From CAADGL01 sp964643885 (GTDB lineage: Bacteria > Planctomycetota > Phycisphaerae > UBA1845 > Fen-1342), in the NCBI GenBank assembly GCA_964643885.1, contig CAZXUI010000019.1, positions 1 to 62,122 on the forward strand: a stretch of 62,122 bases of DNA, in the 5' to 3' direction. The position numbers and the translations under genes were made by a program. Under the pieces are notes generated by a model. That model worked only from the letters and a program-made list of their open reading frames with translations. It did not search any database and was not told the DNA's origin. Shown here piece after piece: positions 16,757-24,778 of this stretch. The number at the start of each line of letters is the position of its first letter. Positions within the stretch are counted from its first letter, which is position 1.

Positions 16757-18559
16757 TCACGACACCCCTCTTGAGCTGGATTCTCTTGCTTCGCCCAAGT
16801 CCGGCTCCGCCCGCACTACGAATGCCCGCCGCTCCGATTCCGAGACATGCCCCACGAACCACCCGACCACCAGCCCGACCACCAGTCCGATCGGCACATT
16901 CCACGGCCACGCCACAGTCAGCGGAACCCACTCGCCACCCAGCGGCACACGCGCCATGCACACCGCCACGGCCAGCCCGGCCGCCAGAACGACCGTCGCC
17001 GTCGCCCCCGGCCGCCGCCGGCCGACGTCGGGCTGTCCATACGTCAGCCACATTCCGACGATCACGACCGCGCCCGCGATCGTCAGCACCTGCGCCCACG
17101 CCGCGTGCCACGAAACCGCCAGCACCATCAGCACCGACAGCGGCGCCCCCCAGACGACGCCGCGATAATCCACCGGCCAGCGCAGCAGCGCCATCAGCAT
17201 CGCCGCCAGCGTCGCCCCGCCCGTGTAGCTCGCCATCGCCAGCGCCAGGTTCAGAATGTCGCCATAATGCTGCCGCGCCAGCTCCGCCAGGTGCGCCATC
17301 AGGCACAGCACCACCCCCCACGCGACCACCAGCCCGCGCGACGCCCGCACATAGTGCGGGTCCTCCTCGATCTCCCCGGCCGCCGACCGTTCGCCGCCGG
17401 CCGGCTCGCCCGCCCCGCCTCGCCGCCGCTCGCGCCACGGCCGATACAGCCCCGAGACGACGGTCTGGCTCAGTGCCGCCAGGATCGAATCCAGGCTCGA
17501 GATCGCCGCGGCGAAAATGCCCGCGATGATCAGCCCGGTAAGCCCCGGCGGCATCTGGGCAACGATGAAGATCGGCAGGATGCGGTCGACCTTGTCGGCC
17601 ACCCGAGCCGCGGCATCCGGCCCCAGCGGATAGAACTCGTAGAACGCATACAGCGCCAGCCCCACCACCATCGCCAGCGCCGCCACCAGGAGCCCCACGC
17701 TGCTGGCGATGATCGCCAGCGCCGCCGGCCGCGGTCCGCGGCAGCAGAACATCCGCTGCGCCACCATCTGGTCCGTGCCGTAGGCGTTCAGGCACATCAG
17801 CGTGTTGCCGATCAGACCCGCCCAGAGCGTGAAAGCCACCCGCGGATCGGTGCTCAGGTTCCACAGCACCAGCTTGCTGGCCGGCCGGCCGGCCGCGTCC
17901 GTCGCCCGCCCGGCCAGCTCGAAGATCGCGCCCCAGCCGCCGGGCACCTCGGCGATCACGAAGACCAGCGCCGCCAACAGCGCCGCGACGAAGAGCACGA
18001 ACTGGATCAGATCCGTCCAGATAACGATCGAGATGCCGCCCAGCAGCGTCCAGCCCACCGCCACCGCGCCGATCACCCAGATCGACGCCGACAGCGGCAG
18101 CCCGGTGATCTCTTCCAGAATCACCGCCGTCAGCAGCACGCGGGCACTCTGGGCGAGCACGCCGCCCAGCAGGAACAGGCAGGTCGTCGCGGTCCGGGCG
18201 GGGTTGCCCAGCCGCTGGCCGATGTAGTCATACGGGCTGTAGATTTCGCGCTCGTAGAACGCCGGCACGAACCACAGTCCGATGATCACCCGCGCGATCA
18301 CCGCTCCGAACATGAGTTGCAGATAGGTGAGATTCCCGCCGGCGGCGAAGACGATCGCCGGCACGCTGACGAACGTGACGGCGCTGATTTCCGTCGCCAC
18401 GATCGAGCCGGAGACGGCGTACCAGGGCAGCTTCCGCCCGCCCAGGAAGAAATCGCGGATGGTCGCCTGCTTGCCCGCCAGCCGCGCGCCGAGCACCGTG
18501 GTGAACACCAGGTAGCCCACCAGCACGAACCAGTCGAGCAGTGTGAAATGAGCCGGCAG
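16757..18559 (-). CDS. Sodium:solute symporter family protein
   Basis: Multi-pass inner-membrane transporter of the SSS family (TC 2.A.21), about 600 residues with 13 or more hydrophobic segments. Typical features: FFLGGRKLPWYAVSGSIVAT after helix 1, a TDLIQF segment, NAYGTDQMVAQRMF, and GIFAAAISSLDSILAALS. A charged loop of about 40 residues (near GAGEPAGG) lies before the last helices. The substrate cannot be told. No ATG fits: a GTG at 18526 would cut into helix 1, whereas a CTG at 18559 lies 6-7 nt after AAAGGAG and restores the full first helix (LPAHFTLLDWFVLVGYLVF), so I favour CTG. Confidence 0.87.
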   Translation of the reverse strand: MPAHFTLLDWFVLVGYLVFTTVLGARLAGKQATIRDFFLGGRKLPWYAVSGSIVATEISAVTFVSVPAIVFAAGGNLTYLQLMFGAVIARVIIGLWFVPAFYEREIYSPYDYIGQRLGNPARTATTCLFLLGGVLAQSARVLLTAVILEEITGLPLSASIWVIGAVAVGWTLLGGISIVIWTDLIQFVLFVAALLAALVFVIAEVPGGWGAIFELAGRATDAAGRPASKLVLWNLSTDPRVAFTLWAGLIGNTLMCLNAYGTDQMVAQRMFCCRGPRPAALAIIASSVGLLVAALAMVVGLALYAFYEFYPLGPDAAARVADKVDRILPIFIVAQMPPGLTGLIIAGIFAAAISSLDSILAALSQTVVSGLYRPWRERRRGGAGEPAGGERSAAGEIEEDPHYVRASRGLVVAWGVVLCLMAHLAELARQHYGDILNLALAMASYTGGATLAAMLMALLRWPVDYRGVVWGAPLSVLMVLAVSWHAAWAQVLTIAGAVVIVGMWLTYGQPDVGRRRPGATATVVLAAGLAVAVCMARVPLGGEWVPLTVAWPWNVPIGLVVGLVVGWFVGHVSESERRAFVVRAEPDLGEARESSSRGVS

Positions 18560-18811
18560 CGTGGACTCCTTTCTGCGCGCGGATGCACCCGCCCGGCCCG
18601 CCGGCCGAACGCGGCCAATACCCGTCGGCGACGCATCCTACCATCGGCGCGGGACGGAGAGCATCGGCACCCGGTAGACCGATGCCCCCCTGCGGCGGGG
18701 GGAGGAGGCTCTGCCTGCACGGTCACTGGCCGGTTCACGATGCGATCCGCCGGTATGAGTCAGGGATGCGGAGAGCCTTGCGTGTCCTTTGGGACCGTGG
18801 GCCAACAGACG
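18560..18811. other. Divergent intergenic region
   Basis: About 250 bp upstream of the symporter. It falls from very high GC to markedly AT-richer sequence near 18800, marking the left border of the lower-GC island. No gene seen. Confidence 0.35.
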
Positions 18812-18823
18812 CAAGAATTCTTG
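18812..18823. promoter_or_regulatory. 12-bp perfect palindrome, possible operator
   Basis: CAAGAATTCTTG is a perfect palindrome ending 9 bp before the -35 box at 18833. The position fits an activator or repressor site, but no regulator is identified. Confidence 0.35.
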
Positions 18824-18832
18824 AAAACTCGC

Positions 18833-18862
18833 TTGACAAACTGCTCGGACGCCGGTTAATCT
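18833..18862 (+). promoter_or_regulatory. sigma70 promoter of the DUF1573-like gene
   Basis: TTGACA (18833-18838) is a perfect -35 box; TTAATC or TAATCT at 18856-18862 lies 17-18 bp downstream. It is the best promoter match in the window and heads the low-GC gene set. Confidence 0.72.
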
Positions 18863-18919
18863 TCAATCTCGCTGAGTTCCGGGTGCGAATCGTGTTGAAG
18901 TCGAAGGGGAGTCGAGGAC

Positions 18920-19738
18920 GTGTCGCGGATTGAGGACGTTGACTCCGGTTTGGGTTCGTCGCCACAGGGCGATGGGCCTGTGCTTGAGGGGGGGGGGACA
19001 AGGTCGGCGAGAGCGAAGGTCCTGATCGCCCTGACCCTGTTCGTCGGTCTCTGTCTGGTCGGTTTTCTTCGCCCGTCACTTTTCGCATCGGCTGAGCCGT
19101 GGAGGGCTGGGCTCTTCGAGGCGTCGCACCGGACTGGTTTCGTCGCGGGCCAACTTGACGTGGGCCGTCACGCGTGGCGCAGCGAGGTGCCTGTCAGACT
19201 CGATTTCGCGAACAGCGGCGTACAGGAAGTTGTGCTAACGAAGTTTGAGTCTGAGTGCGAGTGCATTCAGTTTTCCGTCAAGCCCGATGGGGTGCTTCGT
19301 GTCCCGCCTGGCACCGTGGTCAGTATTAGGGCGGGGCTTTCCACAGAAGCAAAGACCGGCAGACTTTCGCGCTTGGTTCGTGTCACTGATCAATCCGGTG
19401 CACGATATGAATGCCGGATCGAGTTCGAGGTTGTTGGTACGTACCAACTCGTTCCCCCTGCTGTCGACTTAGGGGATCTTCTCTGCAACTCGTCGGTCAT
19501 TTCACGTAATGTGGGATTCACATCGGAGATGGGCGTTAAGCTGATTGAGGCTTCCAGTGACGTTGAGTGGCTCTCTGTCGAACTGAACAAGTTCGGGTTG
19601 CGAGTCTTGGCGGACTCCACTCAACTCAAACCGGGTCCGCATGTCGGACGGATAACTGTTCGGACGGACGATCCTCGGCGACCTGGTCACTCGCTTCCAG
19701 TCTACCTCCGCGTCACCTCGGATACTGGTGACCCCTAA
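18920..19738 (+). CDS. DUF1573-like membrane-anchored protein
   Basis: 272-residue protein with one N-terminal membrane segment (VLIALTLFVGLCLVGFL, about residues 34-50) and an exported body of Ig/ASH-like sandwich character. The stretch LTKFESECECIQFSV followed by RVPPGTVVSIRAGLST matches the usual DUF1573 pattern (a Cys-x-Cys site, then a proline-glycine turn). A second sandwich ends VGRITVRTDDPRRPGHSLPV. The GTG at 18920 follows GGGGAG; no better start is seen. GC content is clearly lower than in the flanking genes. The gene directly precedes a Cys-rich secreted protein (24 bp apart), so the two probably work together. Biochemical role unknown. Confidence 0.72.
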   Translation: MSRIEDVDSGLGSSPQGDGPVLEGGGTRSARAKVLIALTLFVGLCLVGFLRPSLFASAEPWRAGLFEASHRTGFVAGQLDVGRHAWRSEVPVRLDFANSGVQEVVLTKFESECECIQFSVKPDGVLRVPPGTVVSIRAGLSTEAKTGRLSRLVRVTDQSGARYECRIEFEVVGTYQLVPPAVDLGDLLCNSSVISRNVGFTSEMGVKLIEASSDVEWLSVELNKFGLRVLADSTQLKPGPHVGRITVRTDDPRRPGHSLPVYLRVTSDTGDP

Positions 19739-19762
19739 AAACTCTGGCAAGGAGACACTTTC

Positions 19763-20173
19763 ATGCTTCGTCCCATCTTTGCGTGCTTGGCCATCGTGAT
19801 TGTTACGGCCCAACCGGCCCCAGTGCCGGCAGACCAGGTTGGTTGCGGACAGCCAGCGTGGCACACCGATTGCGAGGGCTGTCAGCCGGTCGCGGGAACC
19901 TGTTCGTGTGTGGGTGGGAACTGTAACCAGACCGCCAGCGGTTGCACTAACTACCCATCTGCATTTGAATTCTGCCCCGAGCAGATTGCCAAAAACGTAT
20001 TCACAACGCAAAAGCACTGCCAGTTCCGCTTCAAGTGTAACAATTCGCAGGGGCAGGACCTCGGACCGTGCGTCAGCGAATGCGAGCAATCACAGGAAAA
20101 AGTCGAGTTCGGCGACGCGCGAACAGTGTATCAGGCAACGGGTACATGCATCTGCGAGCCAACAAACCCCTGA
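19763..20173 (+). CDS. Cysteine-rich secreted protein
   Basis: 136-residue exported protein. The signal peptide (IFACLAIVIVTAQPAPVPAD) ends near residue 24. The mature 110 residues hold 14 cysteines, many as CxxC or CxC (DCEGCQPVAGTCSCVGGNC near the start, GTCICEPTNP at the end), so a disulfide-knotted fold or metal-binding protein is likely. AAGGAG precedes the ATG by about 9 nt. It is co-transcribed with the DUF1573-like gene. I recognise no family. A second, broken Cys-rich gene with the same layout lies at 30097-30447. Confidence 0.72.
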   Translation: MLRPIFACLAIVIVTAQPAPVPADQVGCGQPAWHTDCEGCQPVAGTCSCVGGNCNQTASGCTNYPSAFEFCPEQIAKNVFTTQKHCQFRFKCNNSQGQDLGPCVSECEQSQEKVEFGDARTVYQATGTCICEPTNP

Positions 20174-20386
20174 CGAATGGGTCTGCCGGATTTCCAGAGT
20201 AGTGTGTGTCCGGCATGAGCCGGACGATCGAGTGTGTGTCTAGACATCGACAACTTACGATCCGGGTGGTTGTCGAGCGGGCGCAGATCCCGGGGCAACG
20301 GAGTAATTCGGTTGACGGAAAACTAGTGCTCTTCAAAATGCACCAATCCCCCCAAAGACCGTTCATTGGTGCATCGGAGACTCCGG

Positions 20387-21931
20387 ATGATCGCGTGGAA
20401 TCCCTACACGTTTCTCGCTTCGAGTACTCGTAGTCGGTACGGGTCCAGGGGGATCAGCGGCATCTTCTTGGAATCACTGACCGTAGCTGTGCTCGCCCTG
20501 TTCTTACCGGTCTTGGTCGTAGCGGCCCAGGACGGTAAGAACGAGTGGATTGAAACGACCGAACGCCCCTCAGCCCTGCATAAAATGGTCGAGTCCAGAC
20601 AGCGAATACAACGGGCCGAAATTCACTGGTCAAAGCGATTTCCCCGAGACCCTGACACACATGGAGATCCCCTTGGTTACGTCAGCCGCGTCAGTCCGAC
20701 CGAAACTGCCATTCTTGTACGGGGCACTCCGGAAGGGATTGCCGCATGGAACGAGCATGGCGATCCAATTCCGTACTCGCGAAGGTCATATCTAAAGCGG
20801 ACAGATGATCATTGGGAGCTGGAGGTTGACGGCGTATATGGACATGTGAGACAGGGTGCTCAAGGTCGTAGCCAACCGATGACCGATGCGCGAACGATCG
20901 CGCTCCTGCCGGTGATGTCGCCGATGCGCACGGTACCTGAGGTGATCTGGGACTGGCCCGAAGATGACTATAGCGAGCGCAGGTATCGAGAGGCCATATC
21001 CGGTGGTTTGCACATCGTCGAAATGCGTCTACCGGATCGCGAGATTGAAATCCGCTGGGAGATCGACCCGAAGATCGACTGGAACCCAGTGCGATCACAA
21101 CTGCGTTACAGGGGACGCGTCATCAACGAGTCAGTCGTAGAGTATGAGGAGTTCGACGGCGTATGGTTTCCGCGTTCAGCCACGTACTTCGACGCCACGG
21201 GTGATCTGATCGCCGAGATTCTCGTCGAGTCGGCGCAGATCAATACAGACGACCTCCCCCAGATTCTTACGCCCGACCACGTGGGGTTCAAGACTGGGCT
21301 CAGCGTCAGTTTTGTGCGAGAGGACGGATCCGCAGAAGGAATGACCTATGTTGCTGGCGGGGGGTTGCTCCCCGACCGAGAGTATTCCAGACTAGTTGGC
21401 GAAGGCAAGATTGAGGATGATCCGGAGTTCGTTGAAATGGCTAACGCTCTACTCGAGCGTCTTCGATCCCAGGAACTCGAAAAGAAGCAAGCGAACTCAG
21501 GTTCCGCGTCGCAGCCATCTGTCCCCGATAGTGAGTCCGGCGGTCAGCGTTCCGTGAGTGAAACACCGTCGCCTACGATCGTTCCGAACCGCGTCGACGA
21601 CGAATGGGAGCGTTATACTCATGAGTTTATCGCGCGCTACAAGCTCAATGACGATCAATCGGCCGCGGCGATGCGCGTACTCCACGATTGCCAGGAGCAA
21701 CGGACGAGCTACCTGAACAGGCAGCAGGAACGGATTGCGCTCCTTCAGGAACGGGCAACCGGGCCGAAAAAAGTCGGTGACGCAGAACGCATCACGCGCG
21801 AGCTGGATCAATTGCGCGAGCCGATCCAGCGAATCTTCGAGCAACAGCTCAAACCGCGGCTCGACCGGCTGCCCACCCGGGCACAGCGGCAGGCAGCCGA
21901 GTCCGCGGCCGCGTCCCAGCCGACGCCCTGA
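20387..21931 (+). CDS. Large exported protein of unknown function
   Basis: About 514 residues. A membrane or signal segment (LTVAVLALFLPVLVVAAQ) lies near residues 30-48, so the N-terminus is cytoplasmic or the true start is later; the ATG at 20387 has no convincing ribosome-binding site. The middle (about 70-330) is a beta-rich domain with WELEVDGVYGHVRQG and VEYEEFDGVWFPRSATYFD, resembling outer-membrane lipoprotein-sorting-like folds, but that is tentative. The last 100 residues are a charged helical region with an EFIARYKLNDDQSAAAMRVL segment and a coiled coil. It completes the low-GC island. Confidence 0.62.
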   Translation: MIAWNPYTFLASSTRSRYGSRGISGIFLESLTVAVLALFLPVLVVAAQDGKNEWIETTERPSALHKMVESRQRIQRAEIHWSKRFPRDPDTHGDPLGYVSRVSPTETAILVRGTPEGIAAWNEHGDPIPYSRRSYLKRTDDHWELEVDGVYGHVRQGAQGRSQPMTDARTIALLPVMSPMRTVPEVIWDWPEDDYSERRYREAISGGLHIVEMRLPDREIEIRWEIDPKIDWNPVRSQLRYRGRVINESVVEYEEFDGVWFPRSATYFDATGDLIAEILVESAQINTDDLPQILTPDHVGFKTGLSVSFVREDGSAEGMTYVAGGGLLPDREYSRLVGEGKIEDDPEFVEMANALLERLRSQELEKKQANSGSASQPSVPDSESGGQRSVSETPSPTIVPNRVDDEWERYTHEFIARYKLNDDQSAAAMRVLHDCQEQRTSYLNRQQERIALLQERATGPKKVGDAERITRELDQLREPIQRIFEQQLKPRLDRLPTRAQRQAAESAAASQPTP

Positions 21932-22022
21932 GTCACGCAGCGTCCGCTTCGCTCCGGCCGCGGTTGGTCTCGGGGCTACCAGCCCCTTTTGGCGCGCGCT
22001 CGCCGCCGCGAATGCCGCCGCC

Positions 22023-22122
22023 NNNNNNNNNNNNNNNNNNNNNNNNNNNNNNNNNNNNNNNNNNNNNNNNNNNNNNNNNNNNNNNNNNNNNNNNNNNNNN
22101 NNNNNNNNNNNNNNNNNNNNNN
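22023..22122. other. Scaffold gap (100 N)
   Basis: Exactly 100 N, the conventional placeholder for a gap of unknown size. It removes the start of the thioredoxin-like gene. Confidence 0.98.
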
Positions 22123-22584
22123 CAGGCCCGCCTGACCGACGCGCAACACTCGCTGATCTCCGGCTTTACGCGCGAAATGAACGTGCTCGTGCTCTCCGGC
22201 GTCTGGTGCGGCGACTGCGTCCAGCAGTGCCCCCTGCTCGCCCGCATCGCCGCCGCGAACCCGGACAAGGTTCGTCTTCGTTTTATCGACCGCGACACGC
22301 ACCCCGAACTGGCCGAGCCCCTGCGCATCAACGCCGGCGCCCGCGTCCCCGTCGCCCTCTTCCTGGCCGAGGACTTCGAGCTCTGCTCCGTCTACGGCGA
22401 CCGCACGCTCGCCCGCTATCGCGCACTGGCCGCCCGACAGCTCGGCCCATCCTGCCCCGTCCCGGGCGCACCCATCCCGCCCGACGAACTGGCCGCCACG
22501 CTCCAGGACTGGCTCGACGAGTTCGAGCGCACCCAGCTCATGCTGCGCCTCTCGGCCCGCCTGCGCGCCAGACACGGCGATTGA
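22123..22584 (+). CDS. Thioredoxin-like protein, 5' end in scaffold gap
   Basis: 153 codons of a thioredoxin-fold protein. The redox motif is WCGDC in LSGVWCGDCVQQCP, with an additional Cys five residues on, and the cis-proline segment is RVPVALFLAED. This WCGDC form occurs in planctomycete and actinobacterial thioredoxin-like proteins related to the thioredoxin_9 group. The N-terminus is lost in the gap, so the start and any signal peptide are unknown. The C-terminal helix (WLDEFERTQLMLRLSARLRA) is complete. Confidence 0.8.
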   Translation, partial: QARLTDAQHSLISGFTREMNVLVLSGVWCGDCVQQCPLLARIAAANPDKVRLRFIDRDTHPELAEPLRINAGARVPVALFLAEDFELCSVYGDRTLARYRALAARQLGPSCPVPGAPIPPDELAATLQDWLDEFERTQLMLRLSARLRARHGD

Positions 22585-22901
22585 TGAGGATCGTCGAATG
22601 CTCCGCAAGACCGGGAGCATGGGCGCCACGGCTCTTCAGCCCCGGACCCGAAGTGTCCGGGGGGCGCGGTGCAATCCGGCCACACGCTCCTCATGCTGTG
22701 GAACTCTTACCGGCTGCACCGGACGGCCGGCCCCCATCCATCCCCCGCATCAGCCCCCGCCGCCGCCGAGCCCCCCGTCAGCCGCAGGAAAACCACGCGG
22801 CTACCCACCCCCGGCCGCTATAATACGCCTTGTTCGAGCCGGCTGAATAACCCCCGCCCCGCGCCACCCCGGCCGGCGGGCTCGCACCTGGAGGGATGCC
22901 C
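22585..22901. promoter_or_regulatory. Spacer with dispersed hairpin and a TATAAT box
   Basis: GCTCTTCAGCCCCGGAC begins near 22630 and forms a hairpin (22640-22647 with 22654-22661); the same sequence recurs at 61615-61647. A perfect -10 TATAAT lies at 22819-22824 without a clear -35, the likely promoter of the gene at 22902. Confidence 0.55.
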
Positions 22902-24524
22902 ATGCTGCGCTTCGCAGTTCGCCTGGCCGCCTCGGCCGTCCTGGCCGCTACACTCGCCCACGCAGGCGAGTTGACCGTCGCCTCGCTCGACCCGCCCGCA
23001 AACACAACCACCGCCCCCGTCGGCGGCCGCATCTCCGTCACCTTCGATCGGCCCATCTTCCGCGACAGCGTCACCACCTCCAGCTTCGCCGCCTTCGGCC
23101 GCTGGAGCGGCGTCGTCAGCGGCAGCTTCGACTTCACCGACGGCGACCACACCGTCTCCATCGTCCCGGCCCTCCCGCTGAGTGCCGGCGAGATGGTCAT
23201 GGTCGTGCTCTCGCACGATCTCCAGGCCGTCGACGGCTCGTTCCTCCGGCCGCAGGGCTACAGTTACCAGTTCTACACCCGCGCCCGCCGGGCCCCGCTG
23301 AGCTTTACGCAGCTCGACTCGATGTCCACCCGCACCTCGCCCGGCCAGACGAGCCGGGCGTATGGCGGCGTCGCCTGCGACCTGAACCAGGACCGCTTCC
23401 TCGACCTGGCCATCGTCAACGAGGACACGGCCGACCTGCGCGTCTTCCTCAACCGCGCCGACGGCAGCGGCCTGTTCCACGATTTCATCCAGCCGACCTT
23501 TCCGCTGGTGCAGGTGCCCAGCCCCTCCGAGCCGGCCGACTTCAACGCCGACGGCATCACCGACATCGCCGTCGCCAATACGACCACGAACAAGGTCTCC
23601 GTGCTGCTGGGCGACGGCGACGGCACCTTCGCCCCGCAGATCGAGCTGACCGTCGGCAGCGGCCCGCGGGGCATCGCCGTGCTCGACGCCGACGGCGACG
23701 GCGACATGGACATCGCCACCGCCAACCAGTCCAGCAGCAACATCTCCGTCATCCTCGGCAACGGCGACGGCACCTTCGGCCCGGCCGCGAGCTTCGACGC
23801 CGGCGGCAGCAGCGAATGGGCGCTCGGCGCCGGAGACATGAACGAGGACGGCATCCTCGATCTGATCGTCGGCACCCAGGGCGGCCAGCAGGTGATCGTG
23901 CTCCGCGGAAACGGCGACGGCACCTTCACCAACATCACCACGCGCACCGGCGTCGGCCGCCTCTGGATGCTCAACATCGGCGACCTGAACGGCGACGGCC
24001 ACATGGACGTCGCCACGGTCAACAGCTCCAGCAACACCGGCTCGATCCTGCTCGGCGACGGCGCCGGCGGCCTCTCGCTCCCCGTGCCCTACTCGCTCGA
24101 TCCCTTCCCGCTCGCGACCGACCTGGGCGACATCGACGGCGACGGCGACCTCGACTGGGTCACCAGCAGCTTCAACGGCGACTGGCGGCTCTACATCAAC
24201 GATGGAACCGGCACCTTCGCCTTCAATCGCGAGTTCAACGCCCCCGCGGCCGCCTCCTGCGCGCTGCCCTTCGATCTCGATAACGACGGCGATCTCGACC
24301 TGGCGCTGATCGACGAGCTGGCCGATGTCGTGATCATCATGCGCACGGGCGGCAACTCGCCGCCGGGCGATCTCGACGGCGACTGCGACGTGGATTTCGA
24401 CGATCTGGTCGAACTGCTCAGCGCCTACGGCAGCACGCAGGCCGGCGACCTCGACGGCGACGGCGACACGGACTTCAACGACCTGGTCATCCTGCTCGGC
24501 GCCTACGGCGGCACCTGCCCGTAA
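22902..24524 (+). CDS. Secreted FG-GAP/VCBS-repeat protein with dockerin-like tail
   Basis: 540-residue exported protein. A signal peptide (MLRFAVRLAASAVLAATLAHA) is followed by a Big_5/Ig-like domain (LTVASLDPPANTTTAP to about residue 120). An integrin-type beta-propeller follows, made of calcium-binding repeats such as DFNADGITDIAVAN, LDADGDGDMDIATAN, DMNEDGILDLIVG and DLNGDGHMDVATV. The tail carries two EF-hands (GDLDGDCDVDFDDLVELL, then GDLDGDGDTDFNDLVILL) and ends GGTCP. ATG 22902 is chosen over 22896 because GGAGG at 22890 leaves proper spacing only for the second. Likely an extracellular binding protein; ligand unknown. Confidence 0.88.
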   Translation: MLRFAVRLAASAVLAATLAHAGELTVASLDPPANTTTAPVGGRISVTFDRPIFRDSVTTSSFAAFGRWSGVVSGSFDFTDGDHTVSIVPALPLSAGEMVMVVLSHDLQAVDGSFLRPQGYSYQFYTRARRAPLSFTQLDSMSTRTSPGQTSRAYGGVACDLNQDRFLDLAIVNEDTADLRVFLNRADGSGLFHDFIQPTFPLVQVPSPSEPADFNADGITDIAVANTTTNKVSVLLGDGDGTFAPQIELTVGSGPRGIAVLDADGDGDMDIATANQSSSNISVILGNGDGTFGPAASFDAGGSSEWALGAGDMNEDGILDLIVGTQGGQQVIVLRGNGDGTFTNITTRTGVGRLWMLNIGDLNGDGHMDVATVNSSSNTGSILLGDGAGGLSLPVPYSLDPFPLATDLGDIDGDGDLDWVTSSFNGDWRLYINDGTGTFAFNREFNAPAAASCALPFDLDNDGDLDLALIDELADVVIIMRTGGNSPPGDLDGDCDVDFDDLVELLSAYGSTQAGDLDGDGDTDFNDLVILLGAYGGTCP

Positions 24525-24557
24525 CGCGACCACGCGGGACCGGTCTGAATGAACCTT

Positions 24558-24606
24558 GGGGGACCGGTCTCTGACCGGTCTGGGCGACAGGTCTCCGGCC
24601 GGTCGC
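24558..24606 (+). repeat. Two palindromic elements (GACCGGTC family)
   Basis: GACCGGTC-TCT-GACCGGTC at 24562-24580 preceded by GGGG, then a second unit with GACAGG/CCGGTC arms (partly mismatched) to 24606. It lies 35 bp behind a stop codon, like the copies after 27283 and 29309. Confidence 0.85.
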
Positions 24607-24778
24607 TGAGGATCACCCCGATCGTGGGGCAAATACGCATAGCCCCAGCCGCACCGCCACGCTAACATGGACTTCGCCGGCGCTGCCCCGCGCGGCCGTC
24701 ACGTCGGCCGTCCGGCTCCGGCCACGCCGGCCAATAATGAACGCCCCCGCCGCACCGGCGGGCTTGGAGGGAACCAAC

